64,000 nucleotides of DNA, from contig NZ_AUDC01000011.1 in NCBI RefSeq assembly GCF_000425265.1, positions 372,001 to 436,000 of the forward strand. Reading direction: 5' to 3'. Below the pieces are notes generated by a model. That model searched no databases, was not told the origin of the DNA, and worked only from the letters and a program-made list of their open reading frames with translations. Shown here piece after piece: positions 51,984-60,363 of this stretch (its first letter is position 1; each line of letters opens with the position of its first letter). The position numbers and the translations under genes were made by a program. This stretch comes from Maridesulfovibrio zosterae DSM 11974 (lineage in GTDB: Bacteria > Desulfobacterota > Desulfovibrionia > Desulfovibrionales > Desulfovibrionaceae).

Positions 51984-52472
51984 TTATCTGGCCCCTTTTG
52001 AGCTATTACCAAAAATATTCAACAGCAGAGGTTCAAGATTTTTAATAGTGCGTTCACCAAATAGAAAACCTAACACTAATACATTGATTACAATCAAAGC
52101 TGTCTGCTGCTTTTCTGTCAGTTTCCATGCTGTAAACCATAGAAAATCCATATACAAAGTTGCAAACCCCCAAAGTGGACGCTGGCAGCCGCGCAGAAAA
52201 ATAATAATCCGTCCAACAAACGGCAGTTGATTCAGATCAGCAGCAGTCCCTTCAAGAGATGCAATTCTGTCGGTCAACTCACGATCAGCCTGCATGGCCA
52301 ACTGCATCATTTCTTTCTCTTTAATATGAGCCGCTTCATTGATCGCCATTGTAAACTTGGCTTTCTCAGCTTCACTCATATCAGGCGGAAAATAATCCTT
52401 AACCATATTGACAATGGTTGAACCAAGACCGCCTTCTCCAAAAATTGAACCGATTGCGTCTAAAAACATCAA
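51984..52472 (-). CDS. 3TM-type holin
   Basis: 162 aa. Amphipathic N-terminus (SIFGEGGLGSTIVNMVKDYF), a long acidic helix, then hydrophobic segments after a WGFATLYMDFLWFTAWKL motif typical of the gene-transfer-agent/HP1-type 3TM holins. It should form the inner-membrane lesions that release particles. Overlaps the muralytic gene by four bases. Confidence 0.8.
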   Translation of the reverse strand: MMFLDAIGSIFGEGGLGSTIVNMVKDYFPPDMSEAEKAKFTMAINEAAHIKEKEMMQLAMQADRELTDRIASLEGTAADLNQLPFVGRIIIFLRGCQRPLWGFATLYMDFLWFTAWKLTEKQQTALIVINVLVLGFLFGERTIKNLEPLLLNIFGNSSKGAR

Positions 52473-52876
52473 GCACCCCCCAAAGCCATTGCAACCCCGC
52501 GCTGCACAGTCACAATGTCATAAGGCTGCTGACCATTTTCATGCTGAATTATCGCCAATACCAACCCCTGCAAATTACTATGAACTGAGATCCTTTCATC
52601 AGGATCCATGTCTAACACTTCTGCAACATGCACTGCATAGGCGGATGTGTTGTTTTCAACAGGTGGAGCCCATCGATTAATTATCTTGGCAACAGTATCT
52701 AGGTTGTATCTATGCTGGTAAGTCAGCAAAATCTTACCCATGGCTCTGATTCCATATTCAGGACTGACAAAAGTACAAAATGAATGATCAGGCTGTACTT
52801 CAGTGAGACCATCCCACTTTTCACCATGACGGATATTGCCTGGATTATTATTTCTAATACCTCTGGGCCTTGCCAT
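52469..52876 (-). CDS. Muralytic structural-protein-P5-like enzyme
   Basis: 135 aa starting with RGIRNNNPGNIRHGEKWDGL, the hallmark of P5-type lytic enzymes of phages, and continuing EYGIRAMGKILLTYQHRYNL and RWAPPVENNTSAYAVHVAEV. It is expected to cut peptidoglycan, during release or from the particle. Positioned next to the holin. Overlaps the zinc-finger gene by 23 bases. Confidence 0.8.
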   Translation of the reverse strand: MARPRGIRNNNPGNIRHGEKWDGLTEVQPDHSFCTFVSPEYGIRAMGKILLTYQHRYNLDTVAKIINRWAPPVENNTSAYAVHVAEVLDMDPDERISVHSNLQGLVLAIIQHENGQQPYDIVTVQRGVAMALGGA

Positions 52877-53072
52877 CCCCTCTCTCCATTTGCTTCTTAC
52901 AATTTATGCAGTAACTTACTCCGGGAAGGGCTGCCCTTCTTGGTTCAGGAATAGATCGTCCACAACTTTCACAATGGAGTTTGCTGAACCTGTTTTTTTT
53001 AAGTTCAGGTTCAGCAAGTGCTATTTGTCTTAAAAGTTCTTCCTGAATTTGTGCTGAATCAGCAAAATCCAT
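52854..53072 (-). CDS. TraR/DksA-type zinc-finger protein
   Basis: 72 aa with LHCESCGRSIPEPRRAALPG and YCINCKKQME, the C4 zinc finger of phage TraR/DksA proteins. Relatives bind the RNA polymerase secondary channel and alter host transcription. Located inside the tail operon, as in HP1/P2-like phages. Confidence 0.88.
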   Translation of the reverse strand: MDFADSAQIQEELLRQIALAEPELKKNRFSKLHCESCGRSIPEPRRAALPGVSYCINCKKQMERGDGKAQRY

Positions 53073-53521
53073 TACAGCCCTTCTGTATCAGCTTCAGACA
53101 AGTAAGGAACTCCGTTAATACGCACGAAATCAGGGCTGGTAACTTCAAACTGAAGTTTGCTGATATCTTTTTCTCCACCCTTGGGATCAATATCCAGCAA
53201 CGATTCAATCTTAAAATGGCACCCAAATGCTTCAACTTTTTTTTCTTCATTGCCTGTCTTAGCGAAGAAAAGCATATCGTAATCAGGCAACTCTCTATAA
53301 CTTCCAGCTGCACGAGCAGCTTCAGAAATGAGCTTTAGATTGGTTGCATCAATTTCAATATCTCCAGATGCAGCAACATCACCATCAACCCAGCCATTAG
53401 GAACACCACGATCTTTAGCAGCACTGCTGTTATCCTCAATACTGAGAGAAGCCTTCTCTACATGCAGCTGGATGTCTCCCAGTGTAATATCAAAATTTTT
53501 CCCACTTAAACGCTGTGCCAT
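53072..53521 (-). CDS. Tail tube protein (DUF2597-type)
   Basis: 149 aa. AQRLSGKNFDITLGDIQLHV, then DRGVPNGWVDGDVAASGDIE and DYDMLFFAKTGNEEKKVEAF, is the DUF2597 pattern seen after the sheath in HP1-like phages. It probably forms the inner tube within the contractile sheath. One-base spacing to both neighbours. Confidence 0.8.
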   Translation of the reverse strand: MAQRLSGKNFDITLGDIQLHVEKASLSIEDNSSAAKDRGVPNGWVDGDVAASGDIEIDATNLKLISEAARAAGSYRELPDYDMLFFAKTGNEEKKVEAFGCHFKIESLLDIDPKGGEKDISKLQFEVTSPDFVRINGVPYLSEADTEGL

Positions 53522-54634
53522 TTACGCCTCCGCCTGATTGGATAGATCCAGCAAAAGATTACAAGTAATAGATTTAGGACAGTTGTATGGAGTAACAACC
53601 AAGTAGATTTCAACCTGATATTTAGTTTTCCAGTTAATTGTAATATCGGATTCTTTAGGTGGTTTCACTTCACCGGGAAACTGAATACCCATGATTTCAA
53701 CAGCCCTGCTCATTTCGCGCAAAGGACGCATAAAATAGGTCTGATTTGCCGCAATACTTGCCGGAGTAGAATTGAGTTTCCGGTCTGCTATTCTGGCAAC
53801 GGCCAGCACGTAAACCCTGCGCATTGCCTTCTGAACCACTCGCAGATTTTCTACACACTGATAATCACCGGCAGGGACATCAAGCATGTTGCCATCTGCC
53901 CAGTACAGACCAGGATAATCAGGATACCACTGAGGAACGGACAGTCTTGCACTTTCAAGATCCTGCAAAATGGACATATCAATTGTTCGGCCATCCTTGT
54001 CAGCTGGCTTTGCAGACCATGATCCAACCAATGCACCGGTTGCCACACGCATAGGAGAATCAGCTACAGTAACAGCTTGATTGCAGAGTCTTCCTGCAAG
54101 TGCTCCAAGGTCCATACCCCATAGAGTGGGGACAATCATAACCTGATCAGCTGCTACACCTGCAACCAGTCCTTTCAGGTGAGTTGCAAAATCAGTCCAG
54201 TTTTCTTCGGCAGTCATAGCTCTGCTGGTTCCTATAAAAAACAAAGGGCGCATATATTTGCCCATGATGGACTCAGCCTTAGCCTGATATGCTTCAACTG
54301 CGGTACTGTCCGCTACAGCATCAGTTACCACAACAGCTTCAACACTGACCAGTTCCATGCACTTATCAACTGCTTCGGACCAGCTTTCAGCATCTGCAAG
54401 CGGATAAACGCAAGCATTCCAGTTCTGCCCTGCATTTGCCTTTGCTGCTTCAATCTGAGTTCTCAAAAAACTTTCTTCGCCCAGAACTTCTCCAAGATCA
54501 GTGTCAGTGTTGACAGTAACCAACTTGCCCTCATTAGTTCCCGCGCCACGTCCGACAAAAAGGAAGTAGCGTTCTACTTCATCAAATTCGCCTTGAAATA
54601 AATTAAGATTATTAACTTGTACTTTGCCTAGCAT
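53522..54634 (-). CDS. Contractile tail sheath protein (DUF2586-type)
   Basis: 370 aa. The sheath-typical opening YFLFVGRGAGTNEGKLVTVN, the VAADQVMIVPTLWGMDLGAL middle and the conserved C-terminus (YFMRPLREMSRAVEIMGIQF, INWKTKYQVEIYLVVTPYNC, KSITCNLLLDL) match HP1-like sheath proteins. It proves that the tail is contractile. Confidence 0.87.
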   Translation of the reverse strand: MLGKVQVNNLNLFQGEFDEVERYFLFVGRGAGTNEGKLVTVNTDTDLGEVLGEESFLRTQIEAAKANAGQNWNACVYPLADAESWSEAVDKCMELVSVEAVVVTDAVADSTAVEAYQAKAESIMGKYMRPLFFIGTSRAMTAEENWTDFATHLKGLVAGVAADQVMIVPTLWGMDLGALAGRLCNQAVTVADSPMRVATGALVGSWSAKPADKDGRTIDMSILQDLESARLSVPQWYPDYPGLYWADGNMLDVPAGDYQCVENLRVVQKAMRRVYVLAVARIADRKLNSTPASIAANQTYFMRPLREMSRAVEIMGIQFPGEVKPPKESDITINWKTKYQVEIYLVVTPYNCPKSITCNLLLDLSNQAEA

Positions 54635-55123
54635 TTAAACTCCTATGCTCGTTTGATCTGGCTGATAGTTGATGGCCAGCTCTGTTTTCATACCAACCAG
54701 CTCTGTAGCGATATCAACATCCAACTCGCTGACTGCCCATTTCCTGCCATTCCAGATAATAGGTCCACCAACATCAGGGACCACAATAAGTGGCTCTTCA
54801 AAAAATACGGAGAGTTCAACCTTCACACTATCATTTTCAAGCAAGGAGATAACAAGTTCTGGATCTGGAAGGTTCAAGTTTGACCTTTCGGTATCGTTAT
54901 CGTCCAGCCATGCAATGATTTGAGATAACAATAAATTGATATCTCCCTGAAAGTTTACAACTGTGAAAACTCCTTCATATCTAAAGCGGCCTATCTCCAT
55001 ACAATTTCCGAGATCTTTGCCGCTGAATTCAAGCTCGCCGCTGTCAGTACAGCCTTCCAGCTGTTCAGGCTGCACACCGGAAACGTTCAGTAAAAATTCT
55101 GAAAAATTCTTAAACAGTTTCAT
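54635..55123 (-). CDS. Tail completion/connector-type protein, first gene of the tail operon
   Basis: 162 aa (FSEFLLNVSGVQPEQLEGCT; FRYEGVFTVVNFQGDINLLL; VPDVGGPIIWNGRKWAVSEL). The position before the sheath and the short beta-rich sequence fit tail-completion (gpR-like) proteins. In full phages, capsid and head-completion genes would come before it. Here the operon starts with it. Confidence 0.6.
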   Translation of the reverse strand: MKLFKNFSEFLLNVSGVQPEQLEGCTDSGELEFSGKDLGNCMEIGRFRYEGVFTVVNFQGDINLLLSQIIAWLDDNDTERSNLNLPDPELVISLLENDSVKVELSVFFEEPLIVVPDVGGPIIWNGRKWAVSELDVDIATELVGMKTELAINYQPDQTSIGV

Positions 55124-55519
55124 GAATGATCCACCATCACATTAAAATCAATTTGAATGTAACCATAGACAATGTATGCATACAGATAGATTAATCAGAT
55201 GTAACAATGCCATGACTAATTACTATAAAAATATGTATTAAACTTAGCCATAGAGAGGAGAATAATACTACAAAAATATTGTAACAACATTTTTCAATCC
55301 TATTTCAATATAATCGGATTGAAAAAAAATAATTAAAATATACATTACAAATTATAAAAAATTAAAAATGCAACAAACTATATATTTTGAATATAAATAT
55401 TATTTACAAATTCCAAATATATTCATATAAAATATGAATTAATATTAAATAAATTGATAAAAAATAGAATTAACAAATGTATAAATTTTATTTAATAATA
55501 AAATAGAGGATTTAAAACT
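55124..55519. promoter_or_regulatory. Divergent late-promoter region
   Basis: 396 very AT-rich bases between the tail operon and the Ogr-type gene. Contains the perfect 12-bp palindrome TGTATGCATACA (55173-55184) and three TGTAAC motifs (55158, 55200 and 55280 regions). The TGT...ACA dyad resembles the symmetry of P2 Ogr/Delta sites, so it may be the late-activator operator. Confidence 0.45.
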
Positions 55520-55789
55520 GTGAGTGTAAGAGTTTATTGCATAAAATGCGGATATGTTGGTAGGATTGAATCAAGTTCACAAGAAGCAGAGACAGTAAAG
55601 AGACTATACTGCTGCTGTACAAATCCAGAATGTGGGCATAGCTGGGCAATGGAACTTTCTTTTTCACATACATTAAGCCCTTCTGCTCTGGATCTACCAG
55701 AGCAACTACGCCAGAAAATTAGAAAGGCAGGTCCGGCTGAACAGATGCATTTATTTACGGAAATGGGTGAAGGCTTCGGAAAAATGTAA
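55520..55789 (+). CDS. Ogr/Delta-type zinc-finger late-gene activator
   Basis: 89 aa from GTG, preceded by AGAGGA. Ligand spacing Cys7-X2-Cys10-X22-Cys33-X4-Cys38 is exactly that of P2 Ogr and P4 Delta, which bind TGT...ACA dyads and recruit RNA polymerase to late promoters. It is divergent from the tail operon, the expected target. The C-terminal half (LPEQLRQKIRKAGPAEQMHL) is longer than in some Ogr proteins. Confidence 0.82.
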   Translation: MSVRVYCIKCGYVGRIESSSQEAETVKRLYCCCTNPECGHSWAMELSFSHTLSPSALDLPEQLRQKIRKAGPAEQMHLFTEMGEGFGKM

Positions 55790-55847
55790 TTTCAGTAACT
55801 GGTTATTTTAAAATATGTTAATACGCTAAAATATTTAACTAATTACG

Positions 55848-56045
55848 ATTACAAAAAAATGTAATAAAGTGTAATGCAAAATGTAATAAACAATAATTTA
55901 AGATAGTTATATTTTTTCAAAATGTAATCAAAAAGTGTAATATAAATTACATAAAATTACATTTTTATTACAGTCTCAAAACTGCATATTAAATAGTTAT
56001 TTAGGCATGTTATATATACTATTTTTTTAGATTACATTTATTACA
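55848..56045. repeat. Iteron-like TGTAAT/ATTACA cluster, candidate replication origin
   Basis: Five TGTAAT copies (55860, 55870, 55882, 55923, 55936), one ATTACA at 55848 and five ATTACA copies (55946, 55956, 55967, 56031, 56040). The direct forms lie left and the inverted forms right. The tract is extremely AT-rich and adjoins the end of the replication-protein gene. Confidence 0.5.
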
Positions 56046-56130
56046 CTTTTCCGAAACCCACTGTCGAGAATAAATTTATGTTTCAAATGCACGTACGCGT
56101 ATACACGTGTAAATCAATCATAACACACTA

Positions 56131-58779
56131 TTATAAATAACTATTAGATTTAAAAATCCAGCACCTAACGGTTTTATTGCTCAGACAGCTATTAATTGCC
56201 CTGCCCTTATCTACCAATTCATGTTTTTTAGATTGAGGCAGAAGTTTTTTAAGAGACTTCATATCAGGAAGTTCCTGCCCTTTTTCCCGACACCTTTGCA
56301 CAAAATGGTTCAGGTTCACTGCTATCAAACCAGGTTCAGCACTATGATTTAATGCGTATTCCGGTCCTGCTCCTGTCTCTGAGTTCAGATATCGGTATGT
56401 CTCCCAGAACTGTTCAACCAGAGGATGATCAGCTGCAAGACGATCCTCGCGCAGAACTGCACGATGTCGCAAATAGCCTTGCAGACTTTTAATTGTCTGA
56501 TCTGTTATGGATGGGAATAAAACTTTCAGAGTATATCCACAGGCGGCAATCTGTGCATGATTCTTAGCTATACGCTCATTTTGCAGCACCTTGGAGAATT
56601 CCCCCTCGATGCGGTCAAAAGCTTCAAAATAGGTTGCTAAAATATTTTTCTCATTTTTAAGAGCTGCAGCAAGAAATCCGCTAACTTCTTCGGCTGTAAA
56701 TCTTTCAAACTTTCTTGCAACTTCACGTGTACCTGCTCTATGGTGTGCCTTGTCAGCATGGCAATGAACTATACGCTGAAGCAGAGCCTCACTACCATCA
56801 ACTTCTGCATTCTGAGAGATAATGAGCGAAGCCTGAAATAGGGATTCATCAACATCGTTATTTCTTCTGGCAACTCCAAGCGTTCCTGTTCCACGTCCAT
56901 TGTAGAACGGCTTGCACTCATCAAAATTAAACTGCCGCTGCTTACCGTCATTGATTCCACTTTCACGGTCAGATTCAATAATTACAACGGGCAAATTTGA
57001 TAGCTGATTAAAAGCCCTGCGCCGTCCGGCCACAGTCGCTTTCATTACATCAAACCCTTCATAACCTTCACGACCGACCAGTTTCCAAAGAAATTCAAGT
57101 ACGGTAGATTTTCCTGCCCCCGGATCGCCGGTAAACTCAAAGAATGGAAAAGACTTCTGTTCCTTGCGGATCTGCTGCACGAATAGTGAGCCAAGCCAGA
57201 ACGCAAGCAACGCGACTCCCTGCCAGCTGAAAGCCATTTGAAAATCATCAAACCAGAGAGAATCAAACTTACCGTCTGCAGATATTTTGATTGACTTAAG
57301 TCCCGGCCGGATAAAACTTTTACCCAGATTAAAGAACTTATCTTCATTCAGCTCAATTGCACGGCCTTTGTGAAAGGCTGCAGAAGGATAAATATAGGCC
57401 TCAACATTGCTATCATATCCGATAAAAGGAATGGAGCGCACAACAGGAAGCTGATTACGTAGCCACCGCCCTGTGAGGATCCGCATATCAGCAGGTGAAC
57501 CATTAAAAATTCCGCCACCAGTTCTATTTAACAATGCCTTGTGAAAAGCATCTGCTGAAGCAATGTTAGTTCCCTCAAAACGTACAACCTCAGATTCGCC
57601 TTTAGGTGAATTAATTTTAAAAACATACCACTGTTCATCAAGTATATCATCGACCTCACGATACAGGCATTGAGGATCTCGATTACATATTTCTATGACA
57701 TCACAATGAGATAAAAAGCACTTAAAACCATCATCACTATCAATGACAGCATCCACTTTTTGCAGATCTTCCGTTAGAGCTCCAATATCAATTTTAACGC
57801 TGAAAAGACGGTTCCGAAAGTTTATTACGAATTTTCTGGAAGTGAATCTTCCGTATTTTATATAAGCACATTCCTCCACAGTTTCAGCCATCATCAGCTT
57901 GCCGCGATATAGGCAACCAGACATGAACTTTTTATCTATTTTTCCGGCTCGGTGAAGGTCGTCCCAGTCCTGATTTTCCGGAAGTAGGTAGACTTCGTAT
58001 TTTTCTCCCATAATACGCAACTTTCTGGCATGTTTATGCACAGCTTCAGTTCCTGCTTTATCACTGTCCAACGCAAGGATCCACTTTACCCCCCTACCCT
58101 TGTGCTTTTCAATGAAATTTACGGGAAAATGACTGCAGCTAAAAGCAGCAAAAGATCTATAATTATGATGATGCAACGCGATAGAGTGAAAAATGCCTTC
58201 CACCCAAAAGCATTTATCACCTTCTTTCAGCTCCTGACCGGGGGGAGTCCAAGCGTCTCCCCGGTATATAGATTCATCTTTTTTTCGGCGACCTCCAAAG
58301 TGAGCCTTACGGCCATCCTTTTTGGTTTTGTCAATAAGCCGCTCCCAGTAACGGGTACGCTCCGCATCAATATAAAATCGTATCGTACTGCAAAACTCGT
58401 TCGTTCCAGGCAATTGCAAAGACTGCTGCTCATACCAACCACGAATCCTGGAAAGATCAAAGCCTCGGTCCAACCCCAGAAAAGCATCAGCTGTTCTATT
58501 CGGCTCTGCTTCAGTTGCCGGAAATTTCTTTGAAAAATTGGTGAATATTTCTGGATACCTGTTTCTGGTGGCTTCTTCATAGCCGCATTTATTAAGCCTG
58601 TTACATTTGAGCTGCCACGGCTTTTCTTTAGATATGAATAACTCTTTTTTACCACAATCCGGGCATTTCCCCTTAATGAAGGCATTACCTGTTTCCGTAA
58701 ACTCCAGACTTGAATCGCTGCGCAACGCCTGAACAATTTCATCAATATCTACTGCTGAACCTCTATTATTCATAGTCAT
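56131..58779 (-). CDS. Primase-helicase-like replication protein (zinc finger, toprim, P-loop ATPase)
   Basis: 882 aa. Zinc finger with Cys39, Cys42, Cys59 and Cys65 (CPDCGKKELF; KCNRLNKCGY). Toprim region near 190-245 (FWVEGIFHSIALHHH; ILALDSDKAGTEAVHK). P-loop ATPase with Walker A FTGDPGAGKST near 550 and Walker B NLPVVIIESDRE near 597. This is the P4-alpha-like arrangement of primase and helicase in one chain, used by phages and satellites to replicate themselves. It is the only replication gene of the element and adjoins the iteron-like repeats. Confidence 0.85.
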   Translation of the reverse strand: MTMNNRGSAVDIDEIVQALRSDSSLEFTETGNAFIKGKCPDCGKKELFISKEKPWQLKCNRLNKCGYEEATRNRYPEIFTNFSKKFPATEAEPNRTADAFLGLDRGFDLSRIRGWYEQQSLQLPGTNEFCSTIRFYIDAERTRYWERLIDKTKKDGRKAHFGGRRKKDESIYRGDAWTPPGQELKEGDKCFWVEGIFHSIALHHHNYRSFAAFSCSHFPVNFIEKHKGRGVKWILALDSDKAGTEAVHKHARKLRIMGEKYEVYLLPENQDWDDLHRAGKIDKKFMSGCLYRGKLMMAETVEECAYIKYGRFTSRKFVINFRNRLFSVKIDIGALTEDLQKVDAVIDSDDGFKCFLSHCDVIEICNRDPQCLYREVDDILDEQWYVFKINSPKGESEVVRFEGTNIASADAFHKALLNRTGGGIFNGSPADMRILTGRWLRNQLPVVRSIPFIGYDSNVEAYIYPSAAFHKGRAIELNEDKFFNLGKSFIRPGLKSIKISADGKFDSLWFDDFQMAFSWQGVALLAFWLGSLFVQQIRKEQKSFPFFEFTGDPGAGKSTVLEFLWKLVGREGYEGFDVMKATVAGRRRAFNQLSNLPVVIIESDRESGINDGKQRQFNFDECKPFYNGRGTGTLGVARRNNDVDESLFQASLIISQNAEVDGSEALLQRIVHCHADKAHHRAGTREVARKFERFTAEEVSGFLAAALKNEKNILATYFEAFDRIEGEFSKVLQNERIAKNHAQIAACGYTLKVLFPSITDQTIKSLQGYLRHRAVLREDRLAADHPLVEQFWETYRYLNSETGAGPEYALNHSAEPGLIAVNLNHFVQRCREKGQELPDMKSLKKLLPQSKKHELVDKGRAINSCLSNKTVRCWIFKSNSYL

Positions 58780-59127
58780 TAATCATTTCCTCTTCTTTAA
58801 CATCAATTGTATCATCCAGAGCCACCACGCCCAATTAGAGCGCCCGGATCTGCCACGGATTAAGACGTATTACTCTATCTCTTTTAATTATTTTCAGTTA
58901 TTTAGGCGGATATCATATGGTTACAGGAATGATTCGTAAACAATGTATATTTATACAGACTCCACTTATTGCGATAGGGTTGCATAAAAAAGAGTAGGGC
59001 TACCTAAAAATATTTTGATATATTTCTTTCAGGTGCTAAAATATCACTTCTCTATGCAGTTTTGATCAGTACAATTTTTTGAATTGACGACGGCAGCTCG
59101 CTATGCTTTCTGGTCAACAGGAAAAAC
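58780..59127. other. Gene-free stretch in the control region
   Basis: 348 AT-rich bases with no supported gene, between the replication gene and the small regulator 59128-59397. Confidence 0.4.
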
Positions 59128-59397
59128 TCATGTTGACTTTATTTTTACCTTACGACACGCAGCCCTGATGTCAGAAAGAGGAACACCATATTCATCTCTC
59201 AATACGCAGATAGTCCTGCGTAGCTGCAGATATTTAGCTGAAAGAACAATGGAGCGTCTTGCACGATTAGACTTAACTAGATCCTTTCTCTGCTTGCGAT
59301 ATGATCTGGGATCAACGCTAAGAAATTTTGCAGATTGTGAATAAGACCCAAACTCTTTACGTAGATATTCAATGTATTTTGTTATTGTATTTGTCAT
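59128..59397 (-). CDS. Small basic DNA-binding-type protein
   Basis: 89 aa, strongly basic, with a likely helix-turn-helix (YSQSAKFLSVDPRSYRKQRK) and a second helical region ending in ACRKVKIKST. First gene leftward of the operator cluster at 59407-59486 and probably the first early gene of the lytic-type operon. Cro-like or antirepressor roles are possible. No family recognised. Confidence 0.5.
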   Translation of the reverse strand: MTNTITKYIEYLRKEFGSYSQSAKFLSVDPRSYRKQRKDLVKSNRARRSIVLSAKYLQLRRTICVLRDEYGVPLSDIRAACRKVKIKST

Positions 59398-59406
59398 ACC
59401 TTCTAA

Positions 59407-59486
59407 TAGGAGATAATATCCTATGAGGTCAAGGATATTATCTCCTTTTTACCTAGGAGATTTTACCTTATAAGGTACTACCCTTA
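59407..59486. promoter_or_regulatory. Repressor operator cluster 1
   Basis: TAGGAGATAATATCCTA (59407-59423), AAGGATATTATCTCCTT (59431-59447), TAGGAGATTTTACCTTA (59454-59470) and a weaker TAAGGTACTACCCTTA (59471-59486) are variants of one palindrome in the divergent promoter between the two small regulators. Confidence 0.7.
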
Positions 59487-59525
59487 AATTAGTTACAATT
59501 TAATATGGCCAGCAGGAGCAGTTAA

Positions 59526-59804
59526 ATGGATGTAATATTCGAAGAATACTTCATAAAATTTGTCACAAAGAAGGCAAAAGAAATGAAACTTACGCATTCT
59601 GACTTCGCCAGAAAGGTTTTCCCTGGCCAATCCACAGGAACAGCAGAAAGAGTCTGGCGCCAACTAAGAAGCCCCGCCCCGGGAAAACCGCCAAGACGGC
59701 TCAGTCTATCTGAAGCATACAGAATGAGTTCTGCCCTTAGCTCTGAATTCCCAGCTTTGATCTGGCAGGTTGACCAGTACATGAAGCAAAAACAGGCCGG
59801 ATAA
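59526..59804 (+). CDS. Small HTH regulator, probable repressor
   Basis: 92 aa. LTHSDFARKVFPGQSTGTAE and RLSLSEAYRMSSALSSEFPA give a Cro/C1-type helix-turn-helix layout. It is flanked on both sides by palindromic operators of one family, divergent from the early gene at 59397. The most likely binder of those operators. Confidence 0.65.
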   Translation: MDVIFEEYFIKFVTKKAKEMKLTHSDFARKVFPGQSTGTAERVWRQLRSPAPGKPPRRLSLSEAYRMSSALSSEFPALIWQVDQYMKQKQAG

Positions 59805-59817
59805 CCGACCTGCGTAT

Positions 59818-59964
59818 TTACTCTTGATTTTCAAGCTGCACTACTGCAGCATAGAGTCTATCTTTAAGTAATTTAAGAATAAATGATAAGCCTACAGGCG
59901 CTGTCCGACAACACAGATCTAAAGCCTCAACCAACTGGTATAATTCTCCCACAGGGTCCTCCAT
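59818..59964 (-). CDS. 48-aa protein in the control region
   Basis: MEDPVGELYQLVEALDLCCR and SFILKLLKDRLYAAVVQLEN form a helical, acidic peptide. An AAGGAGGTGG ribosome-binding site lies seven bases before ATG 59964 and decides the start. Convergent with the repressor gene and controlled by operator cluster 2. Function unknown. Confidence 0.5.
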   Translation of the reverse strand: MEDPVGELYQLVEALDLCCRTAPVGLSFILKLLKDRLYAAVVQLENQE

Positions 59965-60018
59965 TCTCCACCTCCTTTCTATTAACTGAGTACTTTTATA
60001 TAATACGCGCTTGATAAT

Positions 60019-60084
60019 TAGGAGAATATCTCCTAATAAGCATTCGCAAATAGGATATAATCTCCTAAAGGAGAATATACTACC
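60019..60084. promoter_or_regulatory. Repressor operator cluster 2
   Basis: TAGGAGAATATCTCCTA (60019-60035, perfect palindrome apart from the centre), TAGGATATAATCTCCTA (60051-60067) and AAGGAGAATATACTACC (60068-60084). Same motif as cluster 1; it covers the promoter region of the excisionase-integrase pair. Confidence 0.7.
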
Positions 60085-60138
60085 AAGGTTCATAATCAGA
60101 CGGGATGCACATTCAAAGCCATAATCAAGGTGGGGCAA

Positions 60139-60363
60139 ATGGATATTACAGGACCATTTTACAATCAGAAGGAAGCCGCAAAATACTGCGGATATTCTCC
60201 ATCCACATTTTGCAAAAAAATCAAAGGATATGTGCTGCCATTAGTTGGGCCAGACCATAACCGTTATGCCAAATCAATTTTAGATCTGTGGATGATGGAA
60301 CCAAGCCAGTTCAAGGATCAGCCTATCAAGCGCAACCGCAAACCCCATATGGTGCAAGTATAA
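60139..60363 (+). CDS. Excisionase-like HTH protein
   Basis: 74 aa from ATG 60139 (AAGGTGG upstream); a GTG at 60130 is also possible. FYNQKEAAKYCGYSPSTFCK is an AlpA/MerR-type helix-turn-helix as in excisionases. It overlaps the integrase start by one base (TAATG). The pair should control excision at the tRNA. Confidence 0.7.
   Translation: MDITGPFYNQKEAAKYCGYSPSTFCKKIKGYVLPLVGPDHNRYAKSILDLWMMEPSQFKDQPIKRNRKPHMVQV

Noticed and set aside
39702-55123. Complete prophage
   Set aside because: No head, portal or terminase genes could be found, and the tail operon starts directly with a tail-completion-type gene.
59084-59344. 86-codon plus-strand frame opposite the 89-aa regulator
   Set aside because: It mirrors the minus-strand gene, lacks a ribosome-binding site and shows no motif.
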